From NCBI GenBank assembly GCA_022578965.1, contig MU400606.1:62001-126000 (forward strand): 64,000 nt of DNA, given 5' to 3'. The notes beneath the pieces are model-generated. The model saw only the letters and a list, made by a program, of their open reading frames with translations. It did not search any database and was not told the DNA's origin. This DNA is from Xylaria sp. FL1777. Taxonomy: Eukaryota > Ascomycota > Sordariomycetes > Xylariales > Xylariaceae. Of the stretch, positions 1 through 9,520 are shown piece by piece. How positions within the stretch are numbered: the first letter of the stretch is position 1; every line of letters begins with the position of its first letter. The position numbers and the translations under genes are program-made.

Positions 1-452
1 CGCCAAGCCATCGATGCCGGGATGCAACGCGGCCAGTTCATGTGGCTCGTCGACGGCTTCCCGCGGAGCGAAGCCCATGTCGAGGCATGGATCGCCCAGA
101 TGCCAGTTGCGCAGTGCACGCTATATTTCTCTTGTCCGCGAGACATACTCACCCGGCGTGTGCTTGGCCGGGCCGAGACCTCGGGACGTCCCGACGATGC
201 AGTCCTGAGTATAGTTCAGGAGAGAGTTGAGCGGAGTATCAATGAGTGTGATGCATTGCTTTCTGCGCTAGCTAAGTACGGCATGCCCGCTGTGGAAATA
301 GATGCAACGCAAAAGGTCGAAGATATAAAACAGAGTGTCCATGCTGTCTCCTGGGTATGTTTTAATTAGTGCGCTAGTACAACTCGTATTCATTGTTAAC
401 CCTATCGTCTTAGGAAGCCATCAATGCCTGGAAACTTGAGCAAGGGCTATAA
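1..452 (+). CDS. Adenylate/UMP-CMP kinase-like protein, 3' part
   Basis: This is the C-terminal part of a nucleoside-monophosphate kinase; the 5' end lies outside the window. Frame 1 is open from base 1. It contains the NMP-binding LVDGFPRS motif and a lid-like segment with paired arginines (GRAETSGRPDD), as in adenylate and UMP-CMP kinases, which move phosphate between ATP and NMPs. The exon runs to 354. A 59-nt intron (355-413, GTATGT donor, TTAG acceptor, phase 0) is followed by a 39-nt last exon ending at TAA 450-452, with C-terminus EAINAWKLEQGL. Reading through the intron would instead stop at 369. The P-loop is not visible because it belongs to the missing N-terminus. Substrate (AMP or UMP/CMP) cannot be decided from this part, and the protein may be one of the divergent fungal adenylate-kinase-like proteins. 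Confidence 0.82.
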
Positions 453-709
453 AGGTGACTTGCATATAGCTGTCATTCATTACAGGTTCATCAACACTGT
501 CTTTTAAGAACTAGTCTCATAAGCAAGAATAAAGTTTAATCCGCTCTTTTGTACTTAAAACATATCAAAATTCTCCATAACACTCTGTTTCATTCTGCCT
601 CGCTATACGGCGGTTAGTGAATATGTAATATTATTCTGTTACTTAACCTACTCCATTGAGCCCTGGTATTCCTAGCTCTTGACTTGGAGGCTGCCTGTCA
701 TAATTTATA

Positions 710-2067
710 TCAAGCCTCGGAGCTAGGAGTCCTGACGTGGAGCTCGTGTTTCCACCTCAGCTCCTCGGGTGAGAAGTTTGCATACTTCTCTTGTATACAT
801 ATGTGCTGAAATCTATCGATACGCCACTCGCTAGTCCACCCGCCATTTTCACGTACATCAAGGTACTGCTCGGCTCCCATTGTTAGAGGAACATCAATTG
901 CTTCGTTACACAAGAGACTTGGTGAATTTAAACCAGCAGAAGAATGCGCATTGTCTTTTGGCCTGGCATGAGTCATGTGTGAAGTGAGTGTGTTATCAAG
1001 AGGAAGACATACCAAAAGTACCGCCGGACAATGATTCTGGCTGAGGGACCTTGGAATCTGTTGATACCTCAATGCTGGTGGTTGTCAACACAGAGTTGCC
1101 ATCTTGGTCCTGAGCTTTCCCCTGTTCCTTGCCCTCATATCCAGAGCTTTGTTTACGGAGCATATCATTACAAGACAATTTGGCCATCTTATCTTCCTTC
1201 CTTCTGCACTTTTTGCACTTTTTCTTTTTTTTGAACGTCGCATCGGAATCCTCGTTGGTAGGTGCATGCTCGTGAACGTTCGCTGGGTTATGCTCGAGGT
1301 TGATAGTTGGCCCGGTCTCCACATCGGCCGCAGCAGGTTCGTCATGACGGTCTTGGCTTATACTTAAGTCCTTAAGGCTTGAGCTGAGCGAGTTTGTCTT
1401 CTCGGAGCCGAGTTCGATGACCGCTTTGAGAAGGGTGTGGGCAATTGATAGAGTCTTTCCGGCGCTACCCGATAGACTTCCTAGAGATGTTGGGGGGTTG
1501 TCGATAATAAGCGGCCGAACAAGAGATTTGAGGTAGCTTTGAAGCCATATGTCGTCAATGCTAGGGTTGGGAAGTATGTCGCTCAGGATGTCGAGAACCT
1601 GCGTTACTTGCAAACGATTGCCGAGTTTCTCTATTTCGCCCCTGGCGAGGCTTTTTAGACCTGGTAACCCGTAATCCCCAGCGACTGCGTATACCCAAAC
1701 ACCTATCGTAAACTCGGCCACGTCTTTCTCATAGAATGATCCTCTAGGTTTGAGGCACTCGTACGTGCCAGTATATAAGTAATGAACAAGGACGTGGCCA
1801 ACATCGCTAGAGATATGCGCTAGATGCAATGTCATGTCATATTTGCAACAAGCGATAAGCTTGGGGCTTTTTTCGATTAATCGATGAGCTACAGGGAGCG
1901 GGGGTCCGTCTGCGAAGTGAAGCTTGACGAGCGGGCTCGCGTACGGGCTTAAATCAAGGTCAGCATGGAGCAGGGTATTGGGCGAGGTAGCCCTACGATG
2001 ATTCCGGTCGCGTATCAGTCGTTCCCGACTCGTCTGTCTGCACCGTTTTTTCAGAATTTCGCTCCAT
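710..2067 (-). CDS. BTB/POZ domain protein with Lys/Cys-rich tail
   Basis: Three exons on the minus strand give about 416 aa: 1997-2067, 1013-1947 and 710-954. The 49-nt first intron (1948-1996, GTAGGG...TTTAAG, branch CTGAC) and 58-nt second intron (955-1012, GTATGT donor) keep frame. Without the first intron no in-frame ATG precedes the BTB fold. Residues about 25-135 form a BTB/POZ domain (VKLHFADGPPLPVAHRLI, then HYLYTGTYECL), a dimerisation module found in fungal adaptor and nuclear proteins. The middle is Ser/Glu-rich with a basic run (KKKKKCKKCRRK). The C-terminal exon has a conserved-looking block (NGGWTSEWRIDRFQHICIQ). No partner domain (Kelch, MATH, zinc finger) is seen, so the role is unknown. 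It is divergent from a second BTB gene 226 bp away. The acceptor at 955 (AAAAG) is the least certain splice site. Confidence 0.75.
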
Positions 2068-2293
2068 CGTGAAGGCTTGGGTTCACTGGTTTTGCCTCTC
2101 TCTTGGATACCATTACGAGATTAAATAAAATTTATCGGACTGCTCTGTGGCGTCTTGGTTGTGATTACAGGGTGGTAGGCTGCATTATCAATATCCACTC
2201 AGAGTGCGCCAGCTGTCGCGAAAGTTGACATGTCAACCTGAATATGTTCTGAGCTGGCTACCTACCTAAAAATTCTTTGTGACCCTCAATGTC

Positions 2294-3106
2294 ATGGCAA
2301 AAAAGAAGAAGAAGGAAAATATCCAACCAGTTAGCACTTCTTTTTGTTTAAGGGGTGAACACGTTACGTTGCCAATGTCGCCGGCTACCTACGAAGAGAC
2401 GGAAATGAAAGACTCAGAGAGGACCCTCCTCATTGAGGGGATTGCCAAGTAAGTCACCATTGTCGCTCAGTCGAAAAACCAACTAATATCTTGCTAGGCT
2501 ATTCAACAATCCCAACCATGCAGACGTAAAGATCTACATTGGGGAGCGTGAGCTGCCTGCCCATTCTGTAGTCCTTGTGACCCAAAGTCCATTCTTCCAG
2601 AAAGCTTTGAGTGGGCACTTCCACGAGGGAAACGCCAAGCAGTTCCTTTTCAAGGACGGAAGTCTCCATGCTCACTGGAGAGTGATCGAATACATGTATA
2701 CTGGCAGCTATTCCGAAGAACCCGCCGAGGTGCTTGACACCGAAGGTTAGCGTTAAGTTTGGGCAAAGGGATTTTCAAAGCTGATAATGATATAGACGAC
2801 CATGAGCTGATCAAAGACGTTCGCGTTTATGTGACAGCGGAATTCTTTATGCTTGACGATTTAAAAGAGCACGCGCTTCAAAAGTTCAAGTCAAAATTAA
2901 AACAGCTCTGGGTTAGCGAGTTGCTTGTTGACTGTATCCGAGAGATCTATAGCTCTACTACCGTGTCTGAGTATGGGCTGAGGAACGCTGTTGTTGAGAT
3001 CGTACGAAGTAATTGGCGCGAACTTTGGGGTAAAAAAGCATTCCGGGACCTGATACGCGCCGGTGGCGACTTTGCTGTAGATCTGATGGATAAATTGTGC
3101 TATTAG
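2294..3106 (+). CDS. BTB/POZ domain protein
   Basis: Three exons: start to 2448, 2498-2745 and 2796-3106. Both introns are about 50 nt with good signals (2449-2497, GTAAGT; 2746-2795, branch CTGAT). The BTB fold is clear: HADVKIYIGERELPAHSVVL, then HWRVIEYMYTGSY. A helical tail ends with DLMDKLCY. Two in-frame ATGs are possible. The ATG at 2294 adds 27 residues beginning MAKKKKKE and gives 237 aa; the ATG at 2375 (MSPATYEETEM) gives 210 aa and is the more usual start for such proteins. The role is unknown. BTB-only proteins are numerous in filamentous ascomycetes and are thought to act as homo- or heterodimers. The gene is head-to-head with the BTB gene on the other strand, and the short spacer may hold a shared promoter. 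Confidence 0.8.
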
Positions 3107-3412
3107 GATAGTCTATATAGCAACCCACTGCAGCACGTAAGAGTTGAAGGACAAGTTTGTCGAATATGAAAACCACACGTCTTAGCAAATCCTATGTATG
3201 TTTCTAGAGCCTATAGATATCTGGTCCTGACTCAGACGGTAATAACGAATCCCGGTAGTAATAGATTGTTAAATGTTTGATTTGCATCTATATCTGGGGT
3301 GGACCATGGTGGCCATTTGGTTTAGCTACTGAGGTATAAAGATATGAAATGAATTCATATTCAAGCAATGAAAGCCCACTACTAAACGACCCGAGTCATT
3401 ACGAGGACTGGT
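3107..3412. other. Intergenic spacer between convergent genes
   Basis: No coding signal seen. It lies between the ends of a plus-strand BTB gene and a minus-strand DUF1996 gene, so it should hold both 3' UTRs. Confidence 0.5.
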
Positions 3413-4827
3413 CTACTTAGTCATAGCCATCCCAGGAATCTCTGTTAGCCCTGTGTGATAGTTAGCTATACCAAGCCCACAGTACAGTTCAAAAACACAA
3501 TTTTATGTTAGGTGTGACTCACAGCCGTCAATGTCTTCCTGGACGGTCCTTGACTTCGTACACTTCATCGCAGACTCTGAGGACTGCGTCTCTAGCTGGC
3601 CACACACGGCCCCATTGCAACGAGCATCCATGGCACGTTGGAGAGAGTCTCCTTTCCACCCGAAGACGTAGTCGCCGTGTTGAGAATACCCACCGCTATT
3701 ATCATCAGAACTCGCATTAGCTACAGGTATTAAGAATACTCACTTGTCGCCAGTGCTCCAGATGAATGGTTGCGAGCCGTCCTCTGGCCATATTGCCTTA
3801 TCATTAAACATCTGAGTCTGGAAGACACAAGGAGTCAGCATATAGTAACGTAACCATCTCTGTAACATTAAGGGAAGCTCTCGTGTATCGTCTCCCACTG
3901 CTTTCTAACTCAATCTGGAAGAGAAATTTCTTTCACTCACATCCCACATAACCTCGTACATCACTTGGGGTATTTTAACAGGATGACTCGCTGGGCAAGT
4001 GCCGTACGCACCGACCGATACATCGGAGTACGATGAAGTCGGATAGGCTACGTGGCTCATGTGGTCCACGCTGTCCGTGTTCTTCCCATCCCAGCAGGTC
4101 GGGAATGTGATGACTGAGCGTATGCCACCCGGACACATCTCCTTAGGTAGGAACTGACTGTCCGGAGCGCCGCAGTTGATGTTACTCCTGTCTCCCGTCG
4201 CCGGCATACAGCGGTGGCACACCTTGCGTGCCGTAACCGGACCGTGAGCCGTGGCGTCTCCGACCAGCATGCGGAAGCCGGGCTTAAAAGCTGTAACCTT
4301 TTCGTTCGCAGTGGGCGATGGGATATAATACACCGTGATACCACCATCGGCGCGGAGACCCTCGCTCACAAATTGAGGCACGCGCCTGTATGTCCCATTT
4401 CGGGCTCGGAAGTACTGCAACACTCAGGGTCAATAAGTGACCTAAAACGTTTCGAAGAAGCTAGAGGCTTCGAAATAGATGTGGTGAAAAGGGGTCTCTC
4501 GGCTTTAAAAGTGACCAGGAGAAAGATAGGATCACTCCGAGAACTACTCACAAGCACCGCCGTCCAGTAGTTTGAGAAATCCTCTGAAAAACTACAGCTA
4601 GTACATGTCGAGGCTGAAGGGAGGTCATGTGTCGTCGGATCCATCGAGGCGTTGAAGGAGTTGCCTCCGACGATTTGATGCAGATGCGGCGATGGTACGA
4701 GACCGGGATTGACCAAGGGGTCCAAACGGTCCACAACTAGCTGCGAGCATTGGAACCGCATCATAGGCATAATTTGGCCGGAGCCAAGCTCCACCATTAG
4801 GGCCAGGGCAAGAGCTTTCCACTGCAT
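3413..4827 (-). CDS. DUF1996 secreted protein
   Basis: Five exons give 344 aa: 4552-4827, 3941-4414, 3744-3817, 3523-3695 and 3413-3450. Introns have GTGAGT donors and CAG-type acceptors (137, 123, 48 and 72 nt), and phases agree throughout. The protein starts with a short hydrophobic segment (MQWKALALALMVELGSG), a probable signal peptide. The family hallmarks follow: MRFQCSQLVVDRLDPLVNPG, HLHQIVGGNSFN, a central Cys-rich part with CPGGIRSVITFPTCWDGKN, then IWPEDGSQPFIWSTGD, GGYSQHGDYVFGW and the short end IDGWLTEIPGM. DUF1996 proteins are extracellular or wall-associated in fungi, often attached to WSC modules; no WSC domain is present here. The biochemical activity of the family is not settled. 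The 38-nt last exon is small but restores the family's usual C-terminus. Confidence 0.88.
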
Positions 4828-5719
4828 CTTGAACGGTTTGTCTGTTTCTATTAGTGAGAAGTGCGAGGTTGTCGTGGGAAGCTCGGGTAACGTACGGTTG
4901 CTAGGGTCATACGTCCTAAATATCTCCCAATGCCCTGCTTTTTCTTCTTTTGTAGGCCATAGGCAGAGAAACCCCTCATATAAGCCGTTAGGCTACATCT
5001 CGATGGTTTAATGTATTACTTAGATTAAGAGAATTTAGGCGGAACTGGATAGTACACCAGGGTGACATCAGGTCTCCCCGTATCTAAGAAATTTCTTATC
5101 TTACCAATCATCGTCGATGAATAGCAAGAAGTGTGGTTATATTAGTATATGCAGTAAACTACGTGAATAATTTTGTATGGTTGGTGTGGCAATTCTTTAG
5201 TTAATCGTGGATACCGCGTTGAAATGGATGTAGATATTCGCGTTGACCGGCACTTTAGCCAGAGCTACAACAGACGATCAGTGTGGTAAATCCCCTCCCC
5301 CTCCTTTTTTTTTTGCTGATAGAGTCTCTACCGGTATTCCTGGTATAGTGAGAAGCGTAGATGGTAGAGCTGCAACCTGTTTCAAGTTCCTCAAACATTA
5401 CTACTCTCTTAGCAGTCCTTAGAATCAGTGTCTAGCTTTCATGTTAGATTTGGGTCAAATAGTATATAACTATTATGTGTCACAAGTCTTAATTTGATCT
5501 AATTGATGAGAAGTTCACTATATTGAATCTTGACATGCTGCCTTTTCTAGCTTGTTGTGACTAACTAGCAGCATGACGATTAGAATGAAGACAACTGGGA
5601 AAAAACATATATAGACAACCTAAACCTAGGTTGACTTAAATTGTTCCTGATTTTATTTTTCAAAATACTAGCTCAATACATCTAGCCCCGTAATAATGTA
5701 AGCCAATGTGCCACCACAC
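4828..5719. other. Intergenic region
   Basis: AT-leaning spacer with a C/T run near 5290-5315. No ORF with family-like composition was found. It includes the promoter side of the DUF1996 gene and the 3' side of the next minus-strand gene. Confidence 0.5.
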
Positions 5720-6319
5720 TTACATTGGTCTTATATCAAGCCCCGACGGGTCATATTCCTCTTCTATCTCATAGCCATCAGGAACTGCTTCATGACTTAG
5801 TCCCCCTATTTCGTTCATCTCAGGCAAATATTGGGCTATGTTAGTCTCTTGATCAGTCGGCCAACTCGTCCCCGCTTCATTCTCTAACTGTTTCTTCAAT
5901 AACTCAGTCTCGGCGTCAAGTGAAGGTGCCCAATCATGTACCCATCCATCCCCTGGGAAATCTTCTATGATAGGGGTCTCGTTCAGCGCTGTCAGCCAAT
6001 CCATTACTGTGACATCTTTCTCTTGAGTTCCCACGTTACTAGGCACTTCGTATTCAGACATATCTTCTGTGTATGGTGCGTCTACCTTCGCTGTGTTGTT
6101 GACTTGCGTCTCTTCCGCATTGAATGTACCTGGATGTGGCACCTCATGATTTACATTGGGCTCACTTGGAACGCCTGTTTCGGGGTGGTGATATACACAG
6201 TACTCATCGATGACAAACGGATTCTGGTGACATTGAATGAAACATAGGCCCCTACAAGTTGGATCCGCGCGGACTGGTACTAAACAAACCTTACAAAGGT
6301 GAGTGAGAGGATAGCACAT
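5720..6319 (-). CDS. Hypothetical protein with Cys-rich N-terminus
   Basis: Single-exon ORF of 199 aa starting at ATG 6319-6317. The first 45 residues hold a cluster of Cys and His (MCYPLTHLCKVC, then CRGLCFIQCHQNP, then YCVYHH), which could bind a metal. The remaining 150 residues are acidic and rich in Glu, Asp, Pro and Thr, so probably disordered. No signal peptide or membrane segment is seen. Similar short 'MCY..' Cys-motif proteins occur in fungal genomes without known function, but I cannot name a family. The flanks are AT-rich, non-coding spacers on both sides. The ORF is real-looking because of its length and composition relative to the stop-rich surroundings. Confidence 0.6.
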   Translation of the reverse strand: MCYPLTHLCKVCLVPVRADPTCRGLCFIQCHQNPFVIDEYCVYHHPETGVPSEPNVNHEVPHPGTFNAEETQVNNTAKVDAPYTEDMSEYEVPSNVGTQEKDVTVMDWLTALNETPIIEDFPGDGWVHDWAPSLDAETELLKKQLENEAGTSWPTDQETNIAQYLPEMNEIGGLSHEAVPDGYEIEEEYDPSGLDIRPM

Positions 6320-6906
6320 CTCAATCTCGTGTGTTTACTTCGTCTAAACTTGAGACTGAGAGCAATTAGATTGAGAGAAAGGACTAGCGGTGGCAAAAAT
6401 GCTTGATCTGGAAAAAAAAATCGTGCTGAAGGCCATCTTGTCTAATGCTATTTAAGGACTAGGAGACTCCTTTATTGTTTTCTTTCTAGTTTCATGTTGC
6501 TTAACTCAATAATCAGATCATTAGATATCATGCCGAACAAAGGAGACGTTAGGAGACGTTTATAATAAAGGAACTCATATTATTTTCATTGATTAAAAAC
6601 AGCTTGTTTGTATTTGAACACACTCTTTACTGTAATTTGATGTAGCTGGGCAGAGGTAGTTATAGGATATGCGATGTGTAGAATTGAGTTGGGTATTAGA
6701 TCAAATTCAAAATGTAGATCTGAAGACAAGAAATGCGTATGTATCTAATAAAAAACGCCGTTGTGAACCACACTTATTAGATGGCTTTAGCACTAATCAA
6801 AGGAAAAACTAAGGGAAGAGTGGATGTCCCTAAACCAGGGGGTGAGAATGGTATTGTTCATCGTAGTTATGAAGATAATTCAACAGACATAATACACTAA
6901 AGCCAC
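6320..6906. other. Intergenic region
   Basis: AT-rich spacer with no credible ORF. A short tandem duplication, GGAGACGTTAGGAGACGTT, lies at 6542-6560. Confidence 0.45.
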
Positions 6907-8527
6907 CTAAGTATTTTCATCCTCAACAAACGCACCCGGGATCTTCACATTGCCCCCTGAATCCGAATCGCTATCTACCTTATCCTGATCGCTCCCAGGC
7001 TTTTGCAGCGGCCTCGAGAAGTTGGATGGTGTCCTCTTAGGAACTGAGTTCTCCGTGTCGGCTTTCTGCGCCCGCTGCGCATTCCGTAGTAGCGCTACAT
7101 CCGGCCTTGTAATGACCGGTCTCTCTACCCCCTTGCATTCGTTCGTGCCCACCGAGCCAGCACGCGGCCGGTAAGCCGGGTTCCGCACGACTCGGATGGA
7201 CTGCTGCACGGCGATCTCGGGCTCGGAGGCGTATCGCACCGTCGACAGATTCGAGGGCGCAGAGCTGCCGGATAGCCTCAAGCTCGCTGTTGAGCGGTGT
7301 TGGGAATAGCGATGCTGCTGTGCTGGGACGTTGGCTGTGGTATTGTTACTGGGCGCAACTGGTAGTTGTGATTTTTGCGATGATGATGATAATCCTGTTG
7401 GTGCCGGTGCTGTCGATGTGTCTTGCAGCCTCTGGTGTTGAGAAGATGAGGTATTGCTGCTGGATGATTCGTCTGTGGAATTTTCGGCGATTCGCGACAC
7501 GCCGACTTCCTGCGCGACGCTATTCCACTCTGAACGCCATCCGCCTGGACAGTAGGTTGGCTGTGGCACCGCCTGGGTCGGTGTGGATTCCGACGTCGGG
7601 GGTGTCGGCTGACCTGTTACGTTTGGAAGAATTTGATGCGTTTCCTCAGTAGGCAAATTTGCTCTTTTCTCTTCAAGCACGGATTCCTGCTGCTTGAGTG
7701 CTCTTGTGTGTTTCTCGCCCCGTGGTTGTGCCCCTAGCCCTAACATCTCTTCTGTCTGTACTGTCAATACGGATCCGGTCTCAGTACGGCTCTGTCTCCG
7801 CTGGAGGGAGGACTGGCGGGATACACTCGAGTCCGCTGCGAGATCGTCCGCAAACTGGCTTACTCGACAGGTGAGGAACGAGGCGTTCGATATCGAAGCT
7901 GTAGCGAAAGGTTTCGGGTTCCTCTCGATGGTCACGGAAATGATAAGAAATGATGGGCTATTATACGTGTAAGCAAAGTTTGACTCGGGTAGGATACTAC
8001 TAATTGCGAAAGAAATTCCCTTACATTGCACCGACGCACAGCAATAAGTCTAAGAAAGGCACCTTTGCCGAAAATCCTTCAAGAGGTATAGCTCTAGCGA
8101 CCATAATGACTGTGGCTACCAGAGCCGCGATCCACGTAACGATGCCGAGTCGAGCGACCAAAACCGCACTCGCATGCAAGTATTGGCCGTACATCTGAGG
8201 CGGTCGCGGGCCTCCCCTCTTGTAATCTCTCCGGGCCCCGTATATATGTAAGCAGATGTAAAGCAATGACATGATGCCGGCAAACAAGATGAAGTCCCGC
8301 GAGATGCAGGCAGCTTCGATCTCTGTAACCTTGGCCATGAGCACGATCGCCAGAGCGATACCGCCCGCAGAAGATAAAAAGAGGAAAACGAGCGCAGCGA
8401 GGATGACTGACGGCCTTTTTCTCTTCCGTTGCGCCTCGTTGTATTTCTCAAGGGAGTTATAGAGTAGGCGAGCGTACGCCTCGCTCGATGTAGTAGACGA
8501 TGGTCTTGATTCATGCCCGCGAGCCAT
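6907..8527 (-). CDS. Four-helix membrane protein with long disordered tail
   Basis: Two exons, 8025-8527 and 6907-7957, are joined by a 67-nt intron (7958-8024, GTAAGG donor, AATAG acceptor, phase 2) to give 517 aa. The join completes a fourth hydrophobic helix (LDLLLCVGAIPSFLIISV). The start is ATG 8527 (MARGHESRPSS). Predicted membrane segments lie near residues 40-63, 78-98, 116-145 and 153-173. The arrangement is MARVEL-like or tetraspan-like, but no signature allows a family call. Residues about 180-517 are low-complexity, rich in Ser, Gln, Pro and Thr, and probably cytoplasmic, ending GAFVEDENT. No catalytic motif is seen. It may be a plasma-membrane or eisosome-type scaffold, which is inference only. 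Confidence 0.75.
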
Positions 8528-9520
8528 GGACGCGCAGACACAGTTCCAGCGAGATCGTACAGCGGCTTTATAGCGGCAGGGAGTGGGGGGGTCAATTAGG
8601 AGATCTTCATACCCGTATGAGAAGGATCAATTGAGCTCTAGTTGAGTTGGTTGTTCTGTATACATAGGGACCGCGGAACTGAAAAATGGGGAAGAGTCAC
8701 GAGTTGCAAAATATAAAATAAAGTAACAGCACATGAAATCCATCTTGCCTTCGTATTCATACCCACGAAAATAAAGAGGCAAGTCATAACTGGTAGGGGA
8801 ATATGTCGATGTTGGCCATTGAGCGGAATGAAATCTGCAAACGGGAGGTTGGGATCTGATATATGGCGGGATTGAGTCACTGTGTGTGGCGTATCAAAGT
8901 AAGAGTGAGCCTTGCTGAACCCAACCTCGTAGCCCATAGCAGCTAGAGAGTGAATTTGAAAGGTCTCAATCTTAAGTGTCTTCGGGTGAAGAATATTGTC
9001 TCAGTTTCATAATCGGCGCTGGAAGCTCTGCCACATAAGTCCTGAATGCATTCCAGGCTGAGGCGGCAAGGAGTACCAAAATCAGCCAAATCACGGAATG
9101 AGAAGAATTGCTTAGCGACGGCTAGACGGCTACCTCTGTTTCACAAGCTAGAAACGAATATTAGCCTTTCTTCACACCAGGGTTGAAGAGCACCACATGG
9201 AGGTTCGACACTTCTAATACAGGTGAGGGGACTAGGCGAGGTAGCATTCGCTACTGTAAAGAGAGGGAGATACTGTAGTAATGGGTCTAGGTTGGTATTT
9301 TAGACTGTATATGTTTCGCTGCTCGTATAAGACAGCAAAAGAAATCTGACAACGAATAAGTACCGAAACCACCAACGCCAGTCCCCGCCTGCCAATGTTA
9401 TCCAATGAATAATCCAATACCTATCTGCACATGCCGGCTCCGGCTTTTGGTAAGCAATAGAGTTTGATGATTGGGAATGTATATACATTGCATGAGAAAA
9501 TGCAGATTTGTGCAACTTGC
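8528..9520. other. Intergenic region
   Basis: About 1 kb with no ORF of convincing length or composition. It holds the promoter of the membrane-protein gene and the 3' end region of the next minus-strand gene. Confidence 0.45.
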
